A stretch of DNA of 64,000 bases from Bryum argenteum (Eukaryota; Streptophyta; Bryopsida; Bryales; Bryaceae). The translations under genes and the position numbers were made by a program. The DNA lies in the NCBI GenBank assembly GCA_037043015.1, contig CM073326.1:1550001-1614000 (forward strand), in the 5' to 3' direction. Positions 9,808 through 20,286 of the stretch are shown here, piece after piece. Positions within the stretch are counted from its first letter, which is position 1, and each line of letters begins with the position of its first letter. The notes under the pieces were generated by a model. The model had not been told where the DNA came from. It did no database searches and saw only the letters and a program-made list of their open reading frames with translations.

Positions 9808-12800
9808 CTAGTGGGCAAAGGCACTAAGGCCCATCTTCTCAATCAAGATCAAGTGTTGTGACTTTCCAAGGGCCTTGGTTAGCACATCAGCAACCATAGC
9901 TTGGGTAGGCACATACTTGAGCTCAATCACTTCATCCTCCACTTGCTCACGAATAAAATGATGTTGCACATCAATATGCTTGGTTCGTGAGTGGTGTGTA
10001 GGATTCTTGGCCAAGGCAATAGCTCCTTGGTTGTCACACAAAACTCGTGTGCCGCCTTGTTGAACAAAGCCAACATCAGCCAAGAGTTGCCTCAACCAAA
10101 TGGCTTCCTTGGTACATTGGCTCATGGCCATGTATTCAGCCTCCGTTGTAGAGAGTGCTATGGTGGGTTGCCTCTTAGAATTCCACGAAATGGCACCCAC
10201 TCCAAGCATAAAAACATAACCGGTGGTGGATCTCCTATCTCCTTCATCACCGGCCCAATCTGCATCACAATAGCCACGTAGCAACAAATTTGCACCTCCA
10301 AGTTGCAACTCTAACTTAAGTGTACCTTGGAGGTACCTCATGACCCTCTTCACCGCTGCCCAATGCATTGGGCCATACTTGGACATGTGTTGACTCACAA
10401 CACTCACGGGAAAGGCCAAATCGGGCCTTGTAGCCACCATGGCATACATGAGGCACCCAACCGCAGCCTTGTATGGCACACTTGCCATTTCAGCCTTCAC
10501 CTCTTCAAAATCAGCCTCCGCGAGCTTGGGCAACTTCACATGAGTGTCAAGTGGTGTACCTATGGCCTTGCACTCCTCCATGTTGAACCTCTTGAGAATC
10601 TCCTCAAGGTACTTGTGCTGGCTCATGGTGATGGTGCGGGCAGCCCTATTCCTCTTGAACTCCACTCCAAGGCAATAGTTTAGCTCTCCCAAATCCGTCA
10701 TCTCATACTCCTCCTTGAGCATAGCCTTCACCTCCAACATCTTGGTCATGCTACTTGCAAGGATAATCAAGTCATCAACATACAAAATCACAATCACCAA
10801 GAATTCACTACTTTGCATGATATACAAAGAGTGATCAGCGTGGCCTCTTTGGAAGCCCTTTCTCACAAACATGGCATCAATATCTTGATACCATGCCCTC
10901 CCGGATTGCTTCAAACCGGGAAGCGCCTTGTTCAACTTGCACTTGAGATGCTCCTTGCCTTGTTGCACAAATCCTTCGGGTTGATCCATGTAGATGACCT
11001 CCTCCAACTTGGGGTTGAGGAAGGCGGTCTTGACATCCATGTTGTGCATCTCAAGGTCCATGGCTGCCCCAATGCTTACAATACATCGAATCGTGTTGAA
11101 TTTTGCAACGGGGGCAAATGTCTCATTGAAATCCACCCCCTCCACTTGGGTGAACCCCCTAGCAACCAGCCTTGCTTTGTACCTCACGACATGCCCCAAA
11201 GCATCTCTTTTGGTGGAGAAAACCCACTTACAGCCCACACTTGATCTATTGAGAGGAAGCGGTGCAAGCTCCCAAGTGCCCTTGTGAATGAGGGCCTTGT
11301 ACTCTTCTTCCATCGCCACCTCCCACTTGCTTGCATCTTCACAATTCAACACCTCTCCAAGTGTAGATGGGTCTCCAACGAATGCCACATTCGCTTGGTC
11401 TTCATTTGGAGGAGAAAGAATGTGGTTCATCCACCAATCTCCAAGTGGCTTGCGAGTCCTTGTGGGGTATCTTGGCTCCTCCAAGGGCTGCTCCCGTGGC
11501 TCCTCCATGGGCTGGTCCTTCTCTTGCTCCTTTGGTGGGCAAGTAGTTGATATCTTCTTGCGTTGCGGTAACACGACCTCCTCCTTGGGCTCTTCCAAAT
11601 CATGTTCATCTTCATCTCCCACTTCTTCAATGTCAACTCTTGGAGTTGAGCCCACACTTTGGGCTGGTCCTCCACTTCTCCCACTTGGGCTCACCTCCAA
11701 GAGCTTAAAATCAGCTCCTCCATCTTCCAAGAATGTCACATCTCTACACTTGATGATGGCCTTGGTCTCCACACACATCAGCCTATAGGCCTTGGTTCCC
11801 TCACAATACCCAAGAAAAAGACACTTGATGCCCTTGGCATCCAACTTGGTCCTCTTTGCATTTGGAACCAACGCATAGGCAATGCAACCAAAAACACGCA
11901 TATGGGACACATGGGGCCTCTCTCCACTCCAAGCCTCTTGAGGTGTCTTGCTTACCAATGCTTGAGTGGGGCAGCGGTTCCTTGTATACACCGCATTGCT
12001 CACGGCCTCACCCCATAGCTCATACTTGAGCCCTTGGCCATGAATCATGGCCCTTGCCATCTCCACAATGGTGCGGTTTGCACGCTCCGCAACACCATTT
12101 TGTTGAGGCGTGTAAGGGGCTGAAGTGTGGTGCTCAATGCCATGGGCTTTGAGGAAGTTCTCAAATGCCTTGGACACATACTCCCCTCCATTATCCGACC
12201 GCAGCACCTTCACCTTGCAATCAGATTGGGCCTCCACAAGCGCCTTCCAAGTCTCAAAACGCCCAAACACCTCACTCTTGCACTTCAGCATATACACCCA
12301 TGTCTTGCGTGAGAAATCATCTATAAAGGTGACAAAATACCTTGCTCCTCCAATGGAAGTGGTCTTCATTGGCCCGCACACGTCCGAATGCACCAACTCC
12401 AATTTCTTGGTGGCCCTTGTTGCTCCATCCTTGGGGAAGGGCTGCCTTGCTTGCTTGCCTTCAATGCATCCCTTGCAAGCCATGGAACTCCAATCGTGCT
12501 TGCAAGAAGAGAGGTTCAGCCCCTTCACAATGTGTTGGAGGCCCTTCAAGCTCTTCAAATTCAAGTGCCCAAACCTCCTATGCCAAAAATTCACAAGCTC
12601 CTCATGGGCTGATCCTTGAGCCACACAAGCAAATGAACTCCCATTCACCTTGGTGAATTGAAGTAGATACAAATTGCCCTCACGAGGGGTTGATGCAATC
12701 AAAGCACCACTTGGTGACCTCACAACACAAGTTGGCATGCAACTTGGGCACATGGACACCTCACGTATGGTGATTCTCTTGGGCTGGCCCTTGTCTTGCA

Positions 12801-13773
12801 CCTCCACATGCACTTCTCCAATGCAAAGTGCTTCTACCATGCCATTGTCTCCCATGTAAATCTTCTTGCCGGAAATCGCATGATAGGTATGAAAGGCATC
12901 TCGATGGCTGGTCATGTGTTGTGTGGCCCCCGAATCCACAATCCAAGTGAACATGTCGGCCTTCTCTCCTCCTCCATGTGCGGCAAAGGCAAAATCATCT
13001 TCATCCTCCACTTTGGACGCTTGATGTGCACTCTCCTTGCCTTGGGCTTGGTTGGCCCTACAATACTTAGCAATGTGGCCTGGTTTGCCACACTTGAAGC
13101 ATTTTCTTGTCTCCTTAAAAGCCTTTGTGTTGCCTCCCTTCGCAAATCTCGACACAAGGGCTGATCCCTCTCCTTGGGGCTCATTCTCCTTGCGCTTGGT
13201 CACCTCATGCATCAAACGGGCTGTAACAAACTCCAAGGTCAGCTCCTTTATTGGCCTTGTCTCCAAAGCCGTGATGAGGAACTCAAATGATGGTGGCAAG
13301 CTCTCCAACAATGTCATGATCACATCTCCTTCCGTCACGGGTGCCTCCAAGCAAGCCAACTCATGAGCCAATGCCTTGATCTTGTTGACATGATCCAACA
13401 AGTCATCCTCCTCTTGCATCTTGGTAGTGAAGAAGCGGCGCCGAAGAAATAGGATGTTGGAGAGACTCTTGGTCTCATGGATGTTGCAAAGGGTTGTCCA
13501 CGCTTCCGCTGGTGTTTTGCAATGGCGGATGTGTGCTATTTGCTGATCCGCAAGATTGGTCACAATGAGCGCAAAAGCCTTCTTCTCCCGCCTCTCAAAC
13601 GCCTTCTTGGTCTTGAGATCCGCATCAGCACTTGGAGGCTCCTCACCCCCATCAGCCACATCCCACAAGTCCTTCTCCGCAAGAATCATCTCCATCTTGA
13701 ACTTCCACATGCCAAAGTTGACACCATTGAACTTGTCGATGATGCGCACGCCATCTCCTTCACTCGCAGCCAT
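9808..13773 (-). CDS. Copia Gag-Pol polyprotein of element C
   Basis: Uninterrupted ORF of 1321 aa from the ATG of MAASEGDGVRI (complement of 13771-13773). A start ten codons upstream is also open, but this one matches MASLEGE in family A. The order is Gag (KFNGVNFGMWKFKM), CCHC knuckle CFKCGKPGHIAKYC, protease WIVDSGATQHM, GAG-pre-integrase HRRFGHLNLK with its CxxC, integrase with an intact D-D-E triad (HSDVCGP, RSDNGGEY, NGVAERANR), reverse transcriptase with YVDDLIILA, and RNase H (DADWAGD, TEAEYMA, CDNQGAIALA, ADVLTKAL). All catalytic residues are present, and length and order are normal for Ty1/copia. It could be functional and could supply enzymes in trans, though its PBS and LTR differ from those of family A. 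Confidence 0.93.
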   Translation of the reverse strand: MAASEGDGVRIIDKFNGVNFGMWKFKMEMILAEKDLWDVADGGEEPPSADADLKTKKAFERREKKAFALIVTNLADQQIAHIRHCKTPAEAWTTLCNIHETKSLSNILFLRRRFFTTKMQEEDDLLDHVNKIKALAHELACLEAPVTEGDVIMTLLESLPPSFEFLITALETRPIKELTLEFVTARLMHEVTKRKENEPQGEGSALVSRFAKGGNTKAFKETRKCFKCGKPGHIAKYCRANQAQGKESAHQASKVEDEDDFAFAAHGGGEKADMFTWIVDSGATQHMTSHRDAFHTYHAISGKKIYMGDNGMVEALCIGEVHVEVQDKGQPKRITIREVSMCPSCMPTCVVRSPSGALIASTPREGNLYLLQFTKVNGSSFACVAQGSAHEELVNFWHRRFGHLNLKSLKGLQHIVKGLNLSSCKHDWSSMACKGCIEGKQARQPFPKDGATRATKKLELVHSDVCGPMKTTSIGGARYFVTFIDDFSRKTWVYMLKCKSEVFGRFETWKALVEAQSDCKVKVLRSDNGGEYVSKAFENFLKAHGIEHHTSAPYTPQQNGVAERANRTIVEMARAMIHGQGLKYELWGEAVSNAVYTRNRCPTQALVSKTPQEAWSGERPHVSHMRVFGCIAYALVPNAKRTKLDAKGIKCLFLGYCEGTKAYRLMCVETKAIIKCRDVTFLEDGGADFKLLEVSPSGRSGGPAQSVGSTPRVDIEEVGDEDEHDLEEPKEEVVLPQRKKISTTCPPKEQEKDQPMEEPREQPLEEPRYPTRTRKPLGDWWMNHILSPPNEDQANVAFVGDPSTLGEVLNCEDASKWEVAMEEEYKALIHKGTWELAPLPLNRSSVGCKWVFSTKRDALGHVVRYKARLVARGFTQVEGVDFNETFAPVAKFNTIRCIVSIGAAMDLEMHNMDVKTAFLNPKLEEVIYMDQPEGFVQQGKEHLKCKLNKALPGLKQSGRAWYQDIDAMFVRKGFQRGHADHSLYIMQSSEFLVIVILYVDDLIILASSMTKMLEVKAMLKEEYEMTDLGELNYCLGVEFKRNRAARTITMSQHKYLEEILKRFNMEECKAIGTPLDTHVKLPKLAEADFEEVKAEMASVPYKAAVGCLMYAMVATRPDLAFPVSVVSQHMSKYGPMHWAAVKRVMRYLQGTLKLELQLGGANLLLRGYCDADWAGDEGDRRSTTGYVFMLGVGAISWNSKRQPTIALSTTEAEYMAMSQCTKEAIWLRQLLADVGFVQQGGTRVLCDNQGAIALAKNPTHHSRTKHIDVQHHFIREQVEDEVIELKYVPTQAMVADVLTKALGKSQHLILIEKMGLSAFAH

Positions 13774-14992
13774 GTTGAAGTAGCTCCCACTTGAGGGCAG
13801 CACCTAAAGAAGCTAGGGGAGTTGACAAACTCAATTCAGCCTTCCTACACTCCCTAAAACAAAGGCATTGGGAGGGCAAGGCTGAAATTGCACCAACCAG
13901 CCCTTGCAAGGTCGTCACGAAGAGATCTCAACCCACAAAAGGACCTCCTTCAAGTAGATCAGCTCTCTAACCACCAAATCAGACCCTAATGTGGCTCACA
14001 ACACCCACATGAGCTTCCTAAACAAGAACTTCTTGAATTCAGCCACTAACTCACAGCAATCCACACCTCAAGGAGCTAAGAGACTCCCAATCAGCCCTTA
14101 CGAGGGATCCAAATGAGCAAGTGACTCAAAATGGCTCACAATCACTCCACCAACCTCACAAGGGCTGAAATCAGCCCTAATGGACACTCAAACTTGCCCT
14201 AATCACTCAAAGAAGTGCAATCAGCCCTCTTGCAATCACAAATGCAAGAAACTAGCTCCAATCACTCACAAGTGCTCAAATCAGCCCTAATGGACACTCA
14301 AACTTGCCCTAATCACTCAAACAAGTGTAATCAGCCCTCTTGCAATCACAAATGCAAGAAATTAGCTCCAATCACTCACAAGTGCTCAAATCAGCCCTTC
14401 TTCAACTCACCAATGCACAAATGTGCCACAATCACCCACAAGAGCTCAAATCAGCCCTTCTTCAACTCACCAATGCACTCACTTCACGAAATCAGATCTA
14501 GATCTAGATCTACATCTCTTTCCAACTCACCAATGCACAAATGTGCCACATTCACTCACAAGAGCTCTAATCAGCCCTCTAATGAATGGCAAACTCCTCA
14601 TTCAACTCAAAGATGCTCCCATTGCACTCTAAACACTCTCACAAGATTGCAATTGCCTCAATTGCAATCCCTAATGCACCCAAGTGCACAATCAGCCCTA
14701 ATTGGCTCCCAATGTGCCAATCTAAGCACAAACTCACTCAAAGAGCATGCAACCAGCCCTTGCAAGGTCTGATCTCTCTCAAAACACAACCTCACACTCA
14801 AATGCACTCAACAACTCCAACTTCAGCCAACAAACTCCAAAGAAAATGCACTTCAAGACTTCTCCTTTGGAAATGGACTTACACCAATTGGTTTGAAGGT
14901 GCACACATGTAAACAAGGCTGGTTTTGTCCCACAAGCTCCACGGTCCTCTCCAAATGATCTGAATTTCTCCTTCAAGCGCACCACCACGTGC
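13774..14992 (-). repeat. Leader of element C
   Basis: About 1.2 kb of non-coding leader (minus strand). It contains tandem blocks of about 125 bases, for example 14168-14285 against 14286-14400. AAATCAGCCC/CAATCAGCCC recurs about ten times, a motif shared with the otherwise unrelated leaders of family A. No credible ORF is present. Confidence 0.75.
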
Positions 14993-15006
14993 GTGGGCCT
15001 ATAACC
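14993..15006 (-). other. Primer-binding site of element C
   Basis: On the element strand GGTTATAGGCCCAC directly follows the LTR end (AATA). It differs by one base from the family A site and matches the anticodon arm of initiator tRNA-Met at 13 of 14 positions. Confidence 0.65.
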
Positions 15007-15251
15007 TATTGAGATTGAAGGGAAAGACTTTACTTAGATGGTATTGGATAACTTCAGCCATGCAAGGGCTGAATACAAGTAGGAGGAAGCCTCCTCTACC
15101 TGTTTCCTAACCATGTGGGATAACTCACCACTATGGGCTGCCTTTGACTACAAGCAACACCTAATGGAGTCTACGAACTAACTAAGTGTGTAGTTCTACT
15201 CCTAACACTCCATGTACACTATCTACTCCAATAGGTACATGTTTCTCAACA
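15007..15251 (-). repeat. 5' LTR of element C
   Basis: 245 bp. Compared with 9552-9796 I see substitutions only near 15054, 15065 and 15100. A further partial copy of this LTR lies at 23521-23666. Confidence 0.93.
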
Positions 15252-15842
15252 AACACCCACTTACAACCAACACTCTTGCGATCCTTTGGCAATGGGGCCA
15301 ATTCCCATGTGTCATTGGCCATAAGAGATGCATACTCCTCTTGCATGGCCAACTCCCACTTGCTTGCATCCACACTTTGCAAGGCATCACCCAAAGTCAA
15401 AGGATCATCAAAACAAGCAACATTTGCATGTTCTACCTCACTTTGTGGTGGTAGAATGTGATTCAACCTCCAATCTCCATGCGGCCGCCTCTCTCTTGTG
15501 GGGTACCTTGTGCCCATTGCACGCTGCCCCTCTCCAATCTCCTCATGTGGTGGTTGTACTTCTTGTCTCTCCTCCACCACCTCCTTCTCTTGCCTCTCTT
15601 GTGTCCCTTCAACAACACGCGCTGAAATTGGAGGTGCATCCACCAAAATCACACTTGGTGGCTCAATACTCCCACTTGGATGCATCTCCAAATTTGCATC
15701 TTCACAAGTGGCCTCCTCCGCAAACACCACATCACGACACTTGAGGATCTTCTTAGTCTCCAAGCACATCAATCTATATGCCTTGGTGCCTTCACAATAG
15801 CCAAGAAACAAACACTTTGTGCCCTTTGCATCTAGTTTAGTA
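15252..15842 (-). pseudogene. Element A4: start of reverse transcriptase and preceding linker
   Basis: Minus-strand coding remnant in one open frame. Read in gene order it gives the integrase C-terminal region (KLDAKGTKCLFLGYCEGTKAYRLMC), the RDVVFAEEATCEDA linker, the Pro/Glu-rich spacer (RYPTRERRPHGDW, LNHILPP), and the reverse transcriptase start (WELAPLPKDRKSVGCKWVF). It stops where element C begins. This is the full-length arrangement from which the deleted A1/A2/A5 copies derive. Confidence 0.8.
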
Positions 15843-16153
15843 TATTGAAGCTCAATAGAGGGTGAGAGAGAATACAAACATCAAAGCTTACACACAAGGT
15901 AGAGCAATGAATGCTTAAATGAGATACATACGCATTCGAAGCCCTTGCTTATGTATCCATAGGTAGGCACATGGTGCTACAAACAATATGGGATAACCGA
16001 GAGGCTAAGCCCTCTCTTCTCTCTCTAAAGCTTTTAGGACCAGCCCTCTTCACACACCCTAGAGGACTAAGACCTAGCCTCTAGTACTTACTCTAACATA
16101 CTCTAATAACTGTTAGTTGCTCTTATAAACTACGAGCAACCTAATCTCTAACA
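15843..16153 (-). repeat. Solo LTR (family A) in the A4 integrase region
   Basis: 311-bp A-type LTR with no internal region, flanked by TAGTA (15838-15842) and TAGTG (16154-16158). These are a target duplication with one later change. Removing the LTR and one copy rejoins the A4 integrase reading frame (AKRTKLDAKG). It is a classic product of LTR-LTR recombination. Confidence 0.88.
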
Positions 16154-16642
16154 TAGTGCGCTTTGCATCCGACACCTTCGCATATGCAATACATCCAAAA
16201 TAACACGCAAGTGTGTAATAAAGGGCCTCTTACCACTCCACGCCTCTTCGGGTGTCTTTCCAACAAGTGCACTTGTTGGACACCTATTGCGTGTATACAC
16301 CGCTGTAATCACCGCTTCCGCCCAAAGGTTCTTGTTGAGGTTTTGGTGGTGTAGCATGCTCCTCGCCATCTCCACAATCGTTCGATTTGCACGTTCCACC
16401 ACTCCATTTTGTTGTGGTGTGTATGGTGTAGATAGTTGCCTATCAATGCCATGTGCTTGAAAGAAGCGCTCAAACGCCTTGGAAGTGAACTCCCCTCCAT
16501 TGTCGGATCGAAACGCCTTGATCTTGTGCTCCGATTGCTTCTCCACAAGAGCCTTGAACTCCACAAACTTGGCAAACACCTCTCCCTTGGACTTCAACAC
16601 ATACACCCACATCTTCCTAGAGAAATCATCAATAAATGTAAC
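16154..16642 (-). pseudogene. Element A4: integrase core
   Basis: Open minus-strand frame that encodes the integrase catalytic core from [12 protein letters not shown] to [31 protein letters not shown] and NGVVERANR supply the second Asp and the Glu; the first Asp lies in the assembly gap. The frame slips near 16190-16210. Confidence 0.8.
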
Positions 16643-16742
16643 NNNNNNNNNNNNNNNNNNNNNNNNNNNNNNNNNNNNNNNNNNNNNNNNNNNNNNNNNN
16701 NNNNNNNNNNNNNNNNNNNNNNNNNNNNNNNNNNNNNNNNNN
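16643..16742. other. Assembly gap (100 N)
   Basis: Exactly 100 unknown bases lie inside the A4 element, between integrase and protease. A round number of N usually marks a gap of unknown size. Compared with element C, the missing part should include the rest of the protease, the pre-integrase domain and the first integrase Asp, which is more than 100 bases. Confidence 0.97.
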
Positions 16743-17768
16743 ACTCCCATCACTATCACCTCTTCAACAATGGTGCCAACTCCAACCGCATGCACAACGC
16801 TATCATCTCCCAAGTGCACATTTTCGTGGTGGTGATATTACCTCATATGTTTGGAACGCTGCCCTATGAGGTGACATGTGCTTGGTGGCTCCCGAATCCA
16901 TGATCCACTTGGCCATGGAGTTGTCATCTCCATCTCCATTAGCAAAGGCATGCTCCTCCCACATCTTGTCTTTGTTTGCAACAACGGCGCTTAATAACGC
17001 ATAATCCTCCTCATTGTCTTGGTTTCTTGCAACATTGGCACTCTCCTTCTCTTTCATCTTGTCTTGGAAGCAAAACCTTGCAATGTGGCCCGGCTTGCCA
17101 CAATTGTAACACAACCTTGGCCCATTTGACATCCACCCTTTGTTTTGGGCCGCCACCAACGTTGCCTCACCATTTTGAGCATCCTTCTCCTTTCTCTTGG
17201 ACACTTCATGCATCGACCTTGACACCACAAACTCCATTTTAAGATCAGCAAGGGTCAAGGTCTCTAAAGCCGTTATCAAGTGCTCAAATGATGGTGGCAA
17301 ACTATCAAGCAAGGACATAACAATATCCTCTTCTTTCATGGGCACATCCAAGCATGCAAGCTGATCCGCAAGTGCCTTGATGTTGTTGATGTGCTCCAAC
17401 AAGTCAGCCCCTTCCTCCATCTTGATTGTGAAGAACTTGCGCCTCAAGAAGAGGATGTTGGCCAAACTTCTTGTTTCATGGATGTTGCAAAGCACCTTCC
17501 ATGCTTCCGCTGGTCCTTTGCAACTCTTGATGTGAGCAAGTTGCGCATCCACCAAGTTGAGCCCAATCATGGACATGGCCTTCCTCACCCTTCTTTGGTA
17601 CTCCTTCTTGTCCTTGTCACTTGCATCAGATGGTGGGGCCTCCTCCGTGCCTTCAACAATCTCCCACAAGTCCATGGAATCGAGTGCCAAGTTCATCTTG
17701 AACTTCCACAAGTTGAAGTTGGTGCCATTGAACTTCTCAAGCACCCTAATACCCTCCAAGGAAGCCAT
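16743..17768 (-). pseudogene. Element A4: gag and protease
   Basis: The minus-strand ORF starts at the ATG complement of 17766-17768 (MASLEGIRVLEKF) and runs through Gag, the CCHC knuckle CYNCGKPGHIARFC and the protease motif WIMDSGATKHM to a frameshift near 16820. The protease then continues in another frame (HLGDDSVVHAVGVG) to the N gap. Gag itself is intact. Confidence 0.82.
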
Positions 17769-19121
17769 GGCAAAGCACAAACGCTGCCCTAACCACACCA
17801 ACCACTCAAATCTAGCTTCAAAGACTCAAATCAGCCCTCTTGGAGTGTGCAAACACACTTGTGCACAAAACAATGCACAATAAGTCCCTCCAATATTCAA
17901 ACGAGCAAGATCCACTTGCTCCCACTCAAATCAGATCACACTCAAGCTATTTGACCTCCAAATACTAGATCTAAATCTCTCCAACACTCTAAAGGTGTAA
18001 ATGCACCTCAAAGCACTCAAATCAGCCCCTACAAGTGTGCAAACACACTTGAGCACAAAAACAATGCTCAATAAGCCTCCCCAACACTCAAACAAGCAAG
18101 TTTCACTTGCTCCCACTCACATCAGATCTCATTCAAGCTATTTGACCACCAAATGCTAGATCTAGATGTCTAATACACACACAAGGTGCATTTGCACCTC
18201 TAAGCACTCAAATCAGCCCTCTATGCCTCCAAATGAGCACTTGTGCACTCTCGACACTAGGTCAGCCCTCAATCTATGTCAAAGAAGCTTTTAGATCAAC
18301 AAATCACTCAAATCTATGCTTTGAAGCCTCAAGCCACCGCTTTTGCTCCTCAAAGTGCTCAAATCAGCCCTCAATGCACAGAAATGAGTACTTGTGCACT
18401 CCCTTCACTAGATCAGCTCCCAATATATGTCAAGAAAGCTTGTAGACCTTCAAATCACTCAAAACTAAGCTTAGGAGTCTCAAATCACCACTTTAGCACC
18501 ACAATGGATCAAATCAGCCCTTTGTGTGCACACATGCACCCCAAATGCTAGATTCAGCCCTCAATACTTCAAGTGCACTTCAAGTTGATCACAATTAGCA
18601 CTCCAAAAGCTCAAAACCACTCCAAACAAAGGATTTGGTAGCCAACAATGCAAATCAGCACCTCCTTGTGATAGTATCACTCTACCTAAGACAAGGGAAG
18701 CATACAATACTCCAATGCCTTCAAGAGTCCTCCAAACACCTCCAAAGTGCTTCAATTGCCTCCAAATGCTCCAAATCACCTCCAAACACCTCCAAACACC
18801 TCTAAATGGTTGCAAACACCTCCAAATGGCTCCAAGTGCACCTCCAAAGCTCCAAATGGTTGCAAGCACCTCTAAGTGGTTGCACACCTCCAAGTGTACC
18901 TCCAAAACTCCAAATGGTTGCAAAACAACGTTAAATGCCTCCAAATTACCTCCAAACACATCCAAATGGTTGCAAACACCTCCAAATGGCTCCAAGTGCA
19001 CCTCCAAAGCTCCAAGGAGTGCAAATCAGCCCTCCAAGTGTGTGCAACACCTCCTTGACCTCTCCAAGCCTCCAAATGTATTCTAACTCAACCTCACTAC
19101 AAGAGTAGTGGGCCCATAACC
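17769..19121 (-). repeat. Element A4: leader and primer site
   Basis: Same block structure as the other family A leaders. The stretch 18420-19120 is almost identical to 6730-7413 of A2, including distinctive bases, so the two leaders are close relatives. The primer site is the complement of 19108-19121. Confidence 0.78.
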
Positions 19122-19431
19122 TATTGAAGCTCAATAGAGGGTGAGAGAGAATACAAACATCAAAGCTTACACACAAGGTAGAGCAATGAATGCTTGAATG
19201 AGATACATACTCATTCCAAGCCCTTGCTTATATATCCATAGGTAGGCACATGGTGCTACAATCAATATGGGATAACCGAGAGGCCAAGCCCTCTCTTCTC
19301 TCCCTAAGGCTCTTAGGACCAGCCCTCTTCACACACTCTAAAGGACTATCACCTCGCTTCTATTCCTTACTAGAACATACTCTTATAACTATTAGTTGCT
19401 CTTCTTAACTACGAGCAACCTATCTCTAACA
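19122..19431 (-). repeat. 5' LTR of element A4
   Basis: 310-bp A-type LTR next to the primer site. Its outer flank, TCAAT (19432-19436), continues as a second leader in the same orientation. A4 therefore appears to have inserted into the leader of element B. The matching left target copy is not found, because the left end of A4 has been lost. Confidence 0.8.
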
Positions 19432-19976
19432 TCAATCAATGTCAACAAAGCTTCTAGACCTTCAAAACACTCAAATCTAAGCTAAGGAGTCTCAAAGCAC
19501 CACTTTAGCACCACAAATGCACAAATCAGCCCCTTGTGTGCACACATGCACCCCAAGTGTTAGAATCAGCCCTCAAAACTTCAAGTGCACTCAAGTAACT
19601 CACAATTAGCACTCCAAAGCTCAAAACTACTCCAAACAAGGGATTTGGTAGCCAAAAAATGCAAATCAGCACCTCCTTGTGTTAGAGACACTCAAAGTAA
19701 GACAAAAGGAAGCTTACAATCCTCCAATGCCTTCAAGAGACCTCCAAACACCTTCAAAGCGCTCCAATTGCCTCCAAATACTCCAAATCCCCACAAAACG
19801 CCTCCAAATGGTTGCAACCACCTCCAAATGGCTCCAAGTGCACCACCAAAGCTCCAAGGACCTCCAAGTAGTGCAAATCAGCCCAACATGTGCTTGCAAC
19901 ACCTCCAAGACCTCCCCAAACCTCCAAATGTATTCCAACTCAACCTCACTACAAGAGAGAGTGGGTGGGCATAACC
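19432..19976 (-). repeat. Element B leader (partial)
   Basis: Minus-strand leader with the same motif blocks as family A but shorter. The primer site region next to the LTR is decayed (GTGGGCATAACC in place of GTGGGCCCATAACC on the plus strand). Confidence 0.7.
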
Positions 19977-20286
19977 TATTGAAGCTCAATAGAGAGAGAG
20001 AAGGAATACAAACAATCAAAGCTTACAAACAAGTAGAGCAATGAATGCTTGAATGAGATGCATACTCATTCCAAGCCCTTGCTTATATATCCATAGGTAG
20101 GCACATGGTGCTACAATCAATATGGGATATCCGAGAGGCTAAGGCCTCTCTCTACTCTCTAAGGCTCTTAGGACCAGCCCTCTTCACGAACTCTAGAGGA
20201 CTAAGACCTAGCCTCTATACCTCACATAAATACACTCTAATAACTATTAGATGCTCTTATAACTACGAGCAATCTAATCTTCAACA
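19977..20286 (-). repeat. 5' LTR of element B
   Basis: 310-bp B-type LTR (element strand TGTTGAAGATTAGATTGC...), matching 9119-9429. Its outer edge abuts plus-strand reverse transcriptase sequence at 20287. Confidence 0.8.

Larger units (their letters stand above)
9552..15251 (-). mobile_element. Complete Ty1/copia element C, apparently intact
   Basis: 5.7-kb minus-strand element with 245-bp LTRs at 15007-15251 (5') and 9552-9796 (3'). By eye the LTRs differ at three positions, so the copy is young. The primer site is 14993-15006, the leader about 13774-14992, the polyprotein ORF 9808-13773 and the polypurine tract (complement of 9797-9807) lies directly before the 3' LTR. No five-base target duplication is present: the left flank ends TACCA inside an RNase H tail and the right flank starts AACAC at the beginning of a reverse transcriptase. 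This mismatch suggests recombination between two C copies or an insertion with deletion. Confidence 0.92.

Noticed and set aside
9991..13794. Many plus-strand ORFs of 60-160 aa across element C
   Set aside because: Shadows of the intact minus-strand polyprotein.
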